From Dioszegia crocea (Eukaryota > Basidiomycota > Tremellomycetes > Tremellales > Bulleribasidiaceae), in NCBI GenBank assembly GCA_001600615.1, contig BCKK01000005.1:496001-560000 (forward strand): 64,000 nt of DNA, given 5' to 3'. The notes below the pieces were generated by a model, which was not told where the DNA came from, searched no databases, and worked only from the letters and a program-made list of their open reading frames with translations. The position numbers and the translations under genes were made by a program. Shown piece after piece: positions 11,116 through 21,449 of the stretch (position 1 is its first letter; each line of letters starts with the position of its first letter).

Positions 11116-12338
11116 ATCAGATCGAGTGATATCAGGTGTATGGTAGTATGTGAAGAGTGACGAGAATTATGATGTCGCACGATGAGGGTAAGAGTGATGG
11201 TGAGAACCGGATGCGAGTGGCAATATGTAAAGACGAGGAGGGTGAGGGGGACAATGTGGGTCTTGGGCCCTGCTCAGCCTTGCATCCTGCCCCTTGTCCA
11301 CAAATCCTTTAATCAACAGCCTCAGGCTGCCATGCAGGTCTGGCCTCGGGAGTGAAAGGATATTCCCGGGTAGTGTTTCACGTTGGCTGTTGACTCTGTG
11401 AGAGTGAGCACTAGCATCTTCTATGGGATGGTCAAATAAGTAGAATGTGTCAATGACGGCTGAGCGCTGATCTGGGATGGTTACGCAGCTACATAGTACG
11501 GTCGCCCAATGACCCAAACATGCACGGGGGCATTGGAATTCATGGTCTCTTTGGTGTGAGTAATGGCGGCCTCTTGACGTCATTCCTCAATGGGCGATTG
11601 AGAGAGTTTTACGAACATTGGGATTACAAATTCAGAGGAGACGGAGACCAGGCTTCATCGCGTGGATCATTGAGTCGGTCCCGGATGTTTTCCGTGAGCA
11701 ACGGAGAGGCCGACTTCCGGACAGGTTGAGATCGCGCCCAAGGTGTGGAACTCAAGCGAATATTAGCGCCACAGATGATTCACAGTCTGTGCATATACGA
11801 GGGCGAACTCAAGTGAAGCGTAATCAAACCAGCAAGCGAGGAAGGAAGAGAGCAACAGTAGGCAACAGTCAGCAGATCTTGGATTGGGATGGTGGCAACT
11901 GATCGGACTTACTACAAGAGGCTATAAGTGCGAGATCTGATCGGCTCTGGCCGGTCCCTTTGAATGCCGTAAGTGACCCTGTGACCCTGAAACTTTAAGG
12001 GGAAGCTTACCCGATGAGGTGATTTGCATTGGGGCAGTTGGGGGGCCCATAATGGCTTCAATCTCCAAGGAGGGCACAACTGCTCCCATCTCTATAGTGT
12101 CTAACGGTCAGGCGACCACTACTCCTCACCCCGCTTCATACGATACAGCACCTACCCTTCAACCCTGCCCAAGCCCCACCCGTCACATCATCGCTGCACG
12201 CGACACGACCTCTCCCCGCTCATTCTCGGTCTACCCCGCCTTTCCAGCCCCGCTGCCCTTTCTAACCCCTGTCTACACCGCTTCCGCACCTTCACCTCTC
12301 AGTTGCTCTTGCCCATCTCGGGCAACTGGTAATACACC
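11116..12338. other. Divergent intergenic region upstream of the PPS1-like gene
   Basis: This holds the promoters of the - strand orphan (11115) and of the + strand phosphatase (12339). From 12051 there is a C/T-rich Ser/Thr/Pro-coding frame opened by ATG. It runs past 12339 in another frame, so it is either leader sequence or an unspliced upstream exon. The frames at 11520-11902 look non-coding. Confidence 0.4.
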
Positions 12339-15300
12339 ATGTCCCTGGTGCTCCCTCTGCCCCAACAGCTGCCCCACTCATCACCCCCACTTCTCCCGCG
12401 ATCCGGTCTCCACACGCCTACCCGCTCCGGACCTAGCACACCCCGGCTATCCAGAGCTCCTACCCCAACCAACCTAAAGGACCTGCATACCAATGCCCTC
12501 GCTTCGCTCCAACCCATCTCAGCTCCCTCCACCCCTGTAACACCGACTCACTTCTTCCACTCGGAACCCGGTCCGACCCGTATGGAAAGATGTAGGTCAT
12601 CTGAAGCGGGACTAGGCACACAGCCTGTGACCCCCTTACCGGTCGCAGATAGCCGAGATGGAAGGAGAAGAGAGGTGAAGGCTACGAGTCTGCTCTTCTC
12701 GACAGTGCCGTCAAGAGAGCAGATTCACGGGATTGAAAAGGGCGAGGTGTACCACTTGGAAGCAGCGATTTCCACCCCGGTAATAGTTGCCGAAGAGCAG
12801 CGGGAAGAGGATTCCGCAGACGATAAGATGGACATAGATCTGGAAGATCAGCCAGATCTACTAAGCGAGGAGGCCGTGGCGGAGAAGATGGCGGCGATGC
12901 AAGAGGAGGCGCCGCAGGTATGGGGTATGCCCAAGTGGGGTTGGGAGCCCGAGCGGACCGAGTTGCGGAAAGGTGTACGATTGATCGGAATGGAAGAGGT
13001 GAGCTGACTTTGTTTGCTACTAGGGCCAAGCTGACATGGCAGTTACCCGCACTGGTTGCTCAGCACAACAATATGGACGTCCCCAGCCAGGTCCTCTTTC
13101 CATGGCTGCACGGGATCTGTGACGACGGCATTAAGGGCCAAGATATGGCTGCATTCTTTGGGTGATTTTACCACTCCTTTTACCATTGACGCCGAACCAG
13201 GGGGAACTTTTGCTCATTCATTCAGTCGTGCCCCACCTTTTGAACCTCCTTCATACCGCGGTTTATGCCTCTTACTTGCCCCTCCTCACCCTCTTGACTC
13301 GCGCCCGACATTCCCCCGACCCTCAGCTCTCCGACTTGACACTCAGCGCTTCCACCAGTCTCCGTCCGAGACGACCAACGTTGGATCACGGGACGTCCCT
13401 CGGGAAAGATCAGAGACCATGTCTACATCCTCAGAGTCCTACAACTCCTCGACCGATACGGACATGACTAGTCCCTCCATCTCCGATTTCCAGCCCAAGA
13501 CTCCGGACTCGCCCGTGCGGTCATCCCACGCCATGGAGCCAGAGATCGTAATAACGGAGGATGATGTGCAGATGCACCCTTGCGAGCCGATGCGGATATC
13601 TGGCGCGGCCAATATCCCAGGCTCGGACCCGAAATCCCAACCCCTTCCTTGCTCACCTGCCGGTCGGTCAAGCGAAGACACCGTATCGTCTGAATCATCC
13701 CAATCTTCCGACGCGGAAGAAGCCGGCCCATCCTGCCTCTTCGCCAATGCCCTACACGCCCAGGACATATTCAACTTCCCTCCCTTTTCCTCTTCCCCCA
13801 CTGCACACCAAGGCCAGGCCCAATTCCGTCGACCGAGACTACCCCATAATATCAATCTGCGCAATCTGAATATCCAGCAGATCAAATACGCGACTATCTC
13901 GGATATAGTCCTGTATGCCAAAGGCGGTGTCGGAGCTGGCGTACTCCAGATCGCCGAGATGATCGCGGAGAGCCAGGAGGAGATGTATCAGAGTAGGATG
14001 CAGGAGTACTACGTACATCACCAGCAGGATGGCGGGAAGGGAGAAGGCGCAAATGAGCCGGTTCGGTATGGCGTTTGGGTACTAGTCGAGCCATTTGAGC
14101 AGGTGGAGAAGTTTGCTCAACATCTGGTCAATCTTGATTCTCGCGGGAACACCACCGAGCACTCGACACTTACCGACCTGTTCGAAAGGGAGGCGATGGA
14201 AAGTCGGGCAATGACAGCGGCGAGTGAGGTCGTCGAGGGCTTTTGGGTCGGAAATCACTTTGACGCACCAAGTGGTGATCCCGATGACCCAACAGTCACC
14301 ATGAACTTTGATCTCTGTCTTCGAGCTTCGGAAACACTCGAAATGCCCTCTCCCTCAGCCTTGACAAACGCCTATCGTCGTCTGGCGGAACTTGACAAGC
14401 GCCGTAAAGCCGAGGGTACAACAAGCCAATCCAATACCTGGGTCGCAAGCCCCGCTACGGTCGCCCTCCGGAATCTACTCTCCCTCAGTGGCGCTTCTTC
14501 CCCTCTACCCGATACTGGCTCGAAGCGCGCTACTTCCCCAGCAGACGATACGACACCGACCAAAAATCCTCGAAAGGCCCGGGTACAACCCACCGAGCCT
14601 GTCTTCCTTGACTGTGCGGGATCGTGTCGGACCATCACGGGTCAATTGCGGAACTTGGGGACAATGACGGATAGGGTCGTCGAGCTGGTATATTTCTTGC
14701 GCAAGCTCGTTGAGGGTCGAGATAAGTCTCGGGTCAAGAGACGAATCCTCGTTCATTGCCAAGATGGGTATACCGAATCGAGCATCATCGTCCTCGCTTA
14801 CATCATGTCGAGTCTGAGTATTTCCCTTCCGGAGGCCTACCTCCACCTCCAGCTTAATGCCAAGCGGAGCTTCTTCCTTTATCCATCCGACAAGCCCCTC
14901 CTCCGTCGAGTTGACGCTCGACTAGCAGCGGATCGTAAAGCCCAAGCGCTAAAACTCATCAACTCCCCTTTACCTTCCCCTACCACCTCCACCACAACCC
15001 TGTCGACCACCACAGCCAGCTCGACATCCTCTCCTTTGTCGAGCAGGTGGAAAGCGTGGGGCTTCGGCGTCAAGGAATCCCTCTCGACCTCTACAACCAC
15101 CACTAGCACCGCCATGTCGGTGTCGACTGGCGGATCGGCAGACCACCAGCAGACTGTGGAAGTTGCGAGACAGATGCTTCTGACTGAAGAACGGGGCGGG
15201 ACCAAGGAGGCTCAAGAGGCCAAAGTCTGGTTTGACGATAAGAGGTTTGACGGTTTCCCAAGTCGCATCTTGGACTTTTTGTATCTTGGCAATCTGTAAG

Positions 15301-16134
15301 TTGGCCCAATTTTCTTCGAGATCTAGAGACTAACGTCTCAGGGAACATGCGGGTAATGCTGCTATGCTTCACGCGCTCGGTATAACCCACGTCGTCTCAG
15401 TTGGCGAATCCCTCATTTCCTGCCCGACAGATTGTGATCCAATGTACGGCCAGATTGGCCCCAATACACTTTCGGCAGAGTACGCTTCGGGTCGGATCAA
15501 AGTCTTGGACTTGATGGATATTCGGGACGATGGGAATGATCCTTTACGGCCGTTAATTGCCAGGGCTTGTGGATGGATTGAAGAGGCAAGACAAGGTGGT
15601 GGGACGGTTCTGGTACACTGTGTAAGTCGAACCAACACTAATCTCCGGTATAGAACACAGTAGCTGACTGAGTGCAGCGCGTCGGCGTCAGTCGAAGTGC
15701 CAGTATCGTCATGGCGTACATGATGCAGCATCGTAAGATGGGTCTGATGGATGCGTACCTCATGACTCGGGCCAGACGACTTAATGGTGAGTTCCCTTGC
15801 ATCTCTCCAGAGAATGTAGCTGATATCTCTAGTTCTGATCCAACCCAACCTCCGATTCTTCCATGAGCTCTTTGGATGGGAAGTGGAACTTTCCAAAGCG
15901 GAAGAAACTATGATTCAACTCAAGCGGGAAGAGCTTGAGAAGAATGGTGGAGATAAGCATGAGGCGGAGATGGAGTTGCTCAAAAGAGCAGAAGCTGGTA
16001 GGAGGAAGATATACTATACTTGGCCTAGCTTTTGTCGGGATCTGGTAAGTCTTTGTCACTTTCGGATCTTCAAGAGAACGTGAACTGGGCTGATCTCTTA
16101 GCACTGCCTTAATCGCAGATTCCTGTGCAACTAA
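12339..16134 (+). CDS. PPS1: Pps1-type protein with tandem dual-specificity phosphatase domains
   Basis: Seven exons (12339-12998, 13043-13161, 13226-15295, 15342-15621, 15678-15786, 15833-16044, 16102-16134) sum in phase to 1,160 residues. Yeast Pps1 is a dual-specificity phosphatase linked to S-phase and DNA replication control. The family N-terminal motif DVPSQVLFPWLHGICDDG is followed by FFGRAPPFEPPSYRGL. An acidic Ser-rich insert comes next. The first DSP-like domain has VHCQDGYTESS, where Glu replaces the catalytic Arg of HCx5R, so it is probably inactive. The second has the intact signature HCRVGVSRSA, split by the intron at 15622. The C-terminus WPSFCRDLHCLNRRFLCN is typical of the family. 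The N-terminus is uncertain: an upstream exon after ~12050 is possible. Confidence 0.88.
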
Positions 16135-16720
16135 TCGTCGAGGGTGTACAAACGTTGTCAAATATCCCCCCTTTCCCTCAACCCTGTTTGTGTTTTTGAT
16201 AATTCTGCTTGTATTCCCGTTGTGATACCTCTAGCTCCGTAGTTGTTAAGTCTTGATCAGTTGATATGATAGTGTAGGCCGAGAAGTGGGGGTGGGGACG
16301 ATATTCTGTAGACAGCGCTGCCCGGTTGTTGGGGGGGTTGTATTATTTCTACCGTTGCTGGTAGGGGTTTTGTCAAAATGTGTATATATGAATATCTTGA
16401 TCTTGGTCTTATACTCAGTTAGCTGCCTCATACCCTTCAATCAGGGCGACCCAGAGCTATACCATTCGGTGCAGGTCTAACACTATCAGACTTCTCACTA
16501 GGTATTCTATGCACACAAGCGATTCTGTCAGTTCGAGAGCTATACCAAAATCTTATGCCGCTCAATATGAAGGTCACTCGGTCGAATCTTTGCAACATGA
16601 TCACATCTTCCGTCTCTGATGGGGATGGTGATTGTAGACTGGTACATACGTGCGTACCCTTACCTGCCGCGCAGCGGTGTTCCCTTGAAATTTGTCCCCC
16701 CCTTAAAGATGTCATGCGTT

Positions 16721-16847
16721 TCATGCTTCTGCCTTGCAGTACTTCGACTTCTGTGCTTCCGTGCTTCTGTCCTTAGCTTCTGTACTTCTTCATGCTTCTT
16801 TACTTCTTTGCTTCTTTGCTTCTTCGCCTCTGCGCTTCTCCCCTTCT
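16721..16847. repeat. Degenerate CTTCT/GCTTCTTT polypyrimidine repeat
   Basis: About 125 bp of imperfect tandem units of the type GCTTCTT, ACTTCTT and GCTTCTG on the + strand, almost free of A. Such one-strand polypyrimidine tracts are often found in fungal promoters. Here it lies 230-350 bp upstream of the acetyltransferase start. Confidence 0.75.
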
Positions 16848-16872
16848 CGGATCCTCCCATTCCCTCCTAGTC

Positions 16873-16904
16873 CCCCTCTGCCCCTCTGCCCCTCTGCCCC
16901 TCTG
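16873..16904. repeat. CCCCTCTG tandem repeat, four copies
   Basis: Four exact head-to-tail copies of the 8-mer CCCCTCTG. This is a short minisatellite-like element in the same upstream region as the CTTCT tract. Confidence 0.85.
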
Positions 16905-17074
16905 AGAAATGGACCACGGAGAAGTCACGCCTCGGACTAGGGGTCGGAGGTACGTACGATCAAAGGAGAACAGATTCCAGACCCTGAATCGCTGATGATC
17001 ATACACTATCAATGCCTCGACCCTCTGCAAGTTGCCACTCTCACATTCTCCACATTCGACATTATACAAGCATC

Positions 17075-18186
17075 ATGTCTTCCAACTGCACAATCAGCGA
17101 GGTCGATCGCGCCGGTAAGTCACAACTGATACGCTAGGGCCAGGTGTCAGTTGGTACGCATAACTGTGACTGACCCATTCGGTACAGATGATTCCGCAAT
17201 AGAGACTCTGTCCGACGTGATCTACAACTCCTTCTTGGCCAGTGAGTCTTTCCTTATCCCTACTGAATCAGTCATTTCTCCAATGGGGCATAAATAAAGA
17301 GTGGTCAGCTATATCACTCGTTTTAGCAGCACTGATGTGAGCCAGCCGATCCACGATTCAGCACTGGTTCTGAGATTGCCAAGGAATCCCTGAGGTATCG
17401 ACTCTTCGGCAAGCATGGCAACGCGGGCACAATGTCCCTCGTGCGGTCCGGCAAGCTTCGCGCGTACCTGGTGCGGAGTGACGACGAGGTGTGTGGCGCA
17501 GTGATTCTTGACTCAATTGGGCAACAGACCAAGGAGTGAGTTAAGATTTCGGCTCGATGCTTGTGGTGATGAGTGCTCATCGTTGCCCAGCCTTGTCAAT
17601 CCCGAGATGTGGCCTGCATCGCACTTGCAGCTGAGCAGACATCTTGGTTACCTGGATGTTCTACGACGTTTGCAAGACAACAGCGTCATCTTGCAGACCA
17701 TCTGCATCTCTCCAGACTTCCAGCGGCGGGGTCTGGGTACGCAAGTCCTGCGAAGCTTCGCTGCTGATCTCGAGAAAGAAGGGAGGACTTTGGTGGTGCG
17801 CACGGAGAGCACGCCGGAGCTTGTAAGTTGCTACCTTCCTTAGGTGCAGACCACAAGCAATCACGGCTAGCCTCAGCTTCCGACCCGTGGATTGATTCGT
17901 TCGAAGGCCACGCGCTGATTATCTACAGTGCTCGTTCATGCACCAAGCCACAGACTCGAGTGCCTCGGCGGTCCATCTTGTGTACGCCACGAGGGTCAGT
18001 CCTGACCACGAGAACTCGGAAGGCTCAGCACAGCATGGAGGGGATGGCGAAGCCCAGGCTGTCAATCCCTCTGCCGGCTTGGTGGCGGGAGCGGGGCATT
18101 GGGAGGTCTTTGCGTTCTTGCCCGCTACTTTGGTCGACTCAGGGGATACAGCGTGCGAGATCGAGGTCTGTCCTGGTCAAGGTTAG
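17075..18186 (+). CDS. GNAT-family N-acetyltransferase
   Basis: The ATG at 17075 follows an A/C-rich leader, and the gene runs to a TAG at 18184-18186. About five exons join in phase. The joins used are GCC-G at 17114, the intron ending GTGAGCCAG before CCGATCC, and the intron after CAGACCAAGGA. The acetyl-CoA binding motif A is clear: ICISPDFQRRGLGTQVLRSF (Q-x-x-G-x-G) after a beta strand, and a following strand reads RTLVVRTEST. The last exon encodes a Ser/Gly-rich stretch and GHWEVFAFLPA. The substrate is unknown: GNATs acetylate amines, amino acids, polyamines or proteins. Similar solitary GNAT genes are common in filamentous fungi. The 3' half of the model, after 17825, is less certain because its intron is longer. 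Confidence 0.75.
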
Positions 18187-18649
18187 CTGTTCTGTTCCTC
18201 GGCTAGGTGGATGATTGGATTGCGCGGAGATTGGGCAGGACTCGGAATGCATAGCAAGCACTTGTTTTGAGGTTCAATTCTGTATCAGTCGCCAGTACAA
18301 GCAGCCAAGGCCGGTTCCATCCTTTACTCGATTGGGTAATGCTCCCTGCAAATCATACGCAAGAGCTCGTGGCTGCCGCTTACCTGTGGCCTCCTACATC
18401 CCGCATGTATAACGTGTGGCGCATGATCAGTGACGAGTGACTAGTGGGGACTGGTCAATGGCGCCACTCCCCCCTTGCTTTTGCCACCCGGCACCGGGCC
18501 GGCACAATATGCCGTAACCGAGTTCCGCCTCCGAACACCTGGGTTCTGGAATCTGGAATTCTGGTAGACGAACGATCATATTCACTTGACGGAATTTGTC
18601 AAGGCAGATACACAGTGCTGATCCACTCACAATCAGAGGCAAGGAAAAT
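18187..18649. other. Intergenic stretch upstream of the aminotransferase
   Basis: Small frames on both strands (18215-18412, 18427-18642, 18444-18653) show no recognisable product. This is likely the 3' UTR of the GNAT gene and the promoter/leader of the next gene. Confidence 0.45.
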
Positions 18650-20201
18650 ATGACCCTGAATTACTCGTTCGCAGCAGCTGTCGAGCAGACGAGCCCTCCT
18701 CCGTTAGTTACAACTCTGCTCCTCCTTCTCGACCCGCTGACTCCCTCAGCATCCCCAAAGCCTGGGCATGGCGAGATCAATACCTCTCAAACCCGATCGA
18801 AGGACCAGTCGTCGATCTCTCCCAAGGCGTACCCGGTACGACACCCCATTCCTCCATCCTCGCCGCATTGTCCGAAACGGCCAAATTGGGCGATGTAGCG
18901 AAATACGGTCCGATCTTGGGTGCCGTCGAGCTCAGAGAGGCGGTAGCTGAGGAAATGAGAGTACTGTATCGACTACCTACAGACGGAAGTGGAGGAATCA
19001 CAGGAGGGGATATCGCCATTACTGCAGGAGGCAACATGGCGTTCTTGGTCACCCTCATGGCGCTCTGTCCACCCAACACTTCTTCGGTCCTCATCCCTAT
19101 GCCCGCGTACTTCAGCCACGCGATGACACTCTCTCTCCAATCTGTCAAGCCCATTCACCTCGCTTGCGATCCTAACGATAACTTCTACCCCTCTCTGCCG
19201 GCGGCTCGGGAATATCTCGAGGGCTCGAGATCGTCGGATGATCCGATTAAACCGAGGATGATACTCCTTATCAATCCGTCTAATCCGACTGGATCAATCA
19301 TGTCCCACGAGTTGCTGAAGGAGTGGTTTGACCTAGCGCGGGAGTTCAAAATTGCGCTGGTGGTGGATGAGACGTATAGGGATTTCGTGGTGGGTGAGAA
19401 TGAGGATGTGAGGGGGGTGCCGCATAGGTTGTTTGAAGATGAGGATTGGCGGAGTACGTTTATCAGCTTGGGATCGTTTAGCAGTGAGTCACTAGGCGTA
19501 CTATTTCCAGGATAGAATATTGGCTGATACAGGACAGAGAGTTACCGGATCCCAGGCTATAGATTAGGTACCATAACGGGTAGCCCTCTATTACTTCGAC
19601 AACTAGAAACTATCTGTGATTGCGTGCAGGTATGTTCACCCTTCCTGTTATCGCCCAGTTTATTATTAGCTGATTCAAAAGATTTGCGCCCCCCGCGTGG
19701 CTCAAATAGCACTCCACCCCCTCCTCCCTTCCCTCCGACCTGATCTTCTCGCCGCTTCCCGTGCCCTCGCTCACCGACGAAAACTCTTCAGCGAGATCAT
19801 ATCGACAGTCCCAGGCTGGACCCAAGTCTCGTCTGGCGGATACTTCGCCTATGTCTCTTTTCCCTCCGAGTATCTATCGGCCAGCTCAGCTTTAGGCCTC
19901 AAGAGGAAGAAGCTAGGGAGTGAGGATGTGGCCAAGGGCCTTGCGACAAAGGTCGGGGTGGTAGTCTTACCGGGAAGTTTCAGTATGCCTGATTTGGAGG
20001 ATGATGAGGTATGGGAGGGTGTGGTAGGTGGACAAAAATTGAGAGAGGATCGATGGTTGAGGTGAGTTCACCGCAGTGGGTGAGAGACGGGGGTAGTCAG
20101 GCTGATGAGTTAGATTTGCAGTGGCGAATGTTGATGAAGAAACGATTGTTCAGGTCGGGCCTAGATTAAGGCGATTTAATGAAATTATGGGAATGCCATA
20201 A
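18650..20201 (+). CDS. PLP-dependent aminotransferase, class I/II (fold type I)
   Basis: Five exons are inferred, starting at the ATG at 18650; exon 1 is 18650-18702 and exon 2 begins at 18750. All family landmarks are present. These are VVDLSQGVPGTTPH near the N-terminus, KYGPILGAVELREAVAE, ITAGGNMAF (phosphate-binding loop start), LLINPSNPTG (cofactor-contact NPxNPTG), and VVDETYRDFVV (Asp that pairs with the pyridine N). The catalytic lysine is in SFSKSYRIPGYRLG, reconstructed across the intron ending just after GGACAG. The C-terminal domain includes the GGYFAYV segment. Substrate cannot be read from sequence: fungal members include alanine, aromatic and methionine-type enzymes. The product ends ..RFNEIMGMP. 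Confidence 0.88.
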
Positions 20202-20314
20202 TAAGTCTGTATCTATAGGGATGTCACGTCAGTGTCAGTCACCTGCAAGGCGCGAGTAGAGTTCTGTATCAATTGGGAAAGTCGACCACATCGAGATACA
20301 TGAGAATTCCGGAA

Positions 20315-21108
20315 TTATGATGTCGCCCCCACTGCCTGTGCTTCCTTCTCCATCATTCTCCTGTATCATCAGCTGGGACTCTCACAAGCCTATTTCTCCG
20401 TCAACATAGACTCACCGCCTAGCCTCCAGTATCATCCTCTCTTTCCGCTCCTTCAATCCCTTTTCTCTCCCTTCTCTCGATTCTTCCCATTTGACCTTCC
20501 CGTCCCCTCCCTCTGTGGCCTTCTCGCCCTCATCGACCTCTTTCCCCTTGTTGCTCGGAACGCGACTCGTCAATCCGTATCTCTCAATAAGTGAGACACC
20601 CTTCACTCCTGCGCCAGTATTTGGTTTAGAGGATGTAGAGGCGATAGGTGATGAAGGGGCTGAAGGAGGGTTGACGGTAGGTGGTTGGAGCGATGAAGGG
20701 ATTTGGAAAGATGCTGGGGGCTAGAATGTCAGCTCGTAATCCACGCTGGCCTCTGGGCCCGTACACTCATTTCAGCTCATCTAAAGAGGAACCTAAGCTC
20801 ACAGTAGGCAAAAATCCCTTCTCAATAATCTCTTCACTGGTCGCCTGACCTGATCTCGTCTTGGATAACGAGTAGATCAGATTAGGCAATGGGACATCCG
20901 GAAACGCAGCATGGATCGTCTCGACCGTACTGTTTGTGATCCCCGGTATATTATCGGGATTACTCGTTGCAGCTACGAGGCAATATCAGCGGCCCGCTTG
21001 GACGATCAAAGTGTATGACAAAGGGAGCTTACGCGTTCGACTGTAGAATATGAAGAGGGTGATTCCGAGTATTATCACTATGATGGGTAGGTATTCGTCT
21101 AATGACAT
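20315..21108 (-). CDS. Cue1-like ER membrane protein with a CUE ubiquitin-binding domain
   Basis: The ATG is at 21108 and the TAA at 20315-20317, with four exons; exon 1 is 21033-21108. Residues 5-22 form one N-terminal hydrophobic anchor (YLPIIVIILGITLFIFY). Next is a CUE domain with VETIHAAFPDVPLPNLIYSL, then TSEEIIEKGFLPTPP. A Pro/Ser linker follows, and a charged C-terminal helix ends in KERKERMILEARRRMMEKEA. In yeast, Cue1 recruits Ubc7 to the ER membrane for ERAD, and its C-terminal helix binds the E2. The matching architecture (anchor, CUE, basic C-terminal helix) supports the role, but orthology is inferred. A head-to-tail arrangement with the Nramp gene leaves a 341-bp promoter. Confidence 0.8.
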
Positions 21109-21449
21109 CTTGAGCAGTCGTTCGGAGTGTCAAGGGCTGATAAGTATCTTAATTAGGATGGCGGATTGACGATAAGATTGCTCAGTAGGGTCCGACGGTC
21201 GACGGTCGGGCGAATCGACGCGAAGCCCGAAGTGTCGCACGGGCTTACTGTCCACCACCCAAATATACCTATAGCTATGGCAAGATAGAGTACCTTGAAG
21301 CCACAGTTGACTTCCTACCATGCCAATGAGATATACCTGGCAATGACAGAGATGACGCCGAGGTCAAAATGCATCATACATACACAAAGATCATATACAA
21401 ATCTACACCCTTCACAGTCCCTCCATCCCCTCGAGCCTCACCGCCAGAC
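21109..21449. other. Intergenic promoter of the CUE gene and 3' region of the Nramp gene
   Basis: No supported ORF. It contains a direct GGTCGACGGTCGG-like repeat near 21190-21207 and A/T-rich patches. The CUE gene promoter should lie here. Confidence 0.45.

Larger units (their letters stand above)
16135..17074. other. Intergenic stretch with pyrimidine-rich repeats
   Basis: This gap of 940 bp between two + strand genes contains a degenerate CTTCTK-type repeat and a short CCCCTCTG tandem repeat (listed separately). It then continues into the leader of the acetyltransferase gene. Small frames in both strands follow the repeat composition and are not supported. Confidence 0.5.

Noticed and set aside
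13162..13200. Short 39-nt intron in PPS1 ending at CCGAACCAG
   Set aside because: It puts the next exon out of phase. The acceptor at 13225 restores phase and the FFGRAPPFEPP family sequence.
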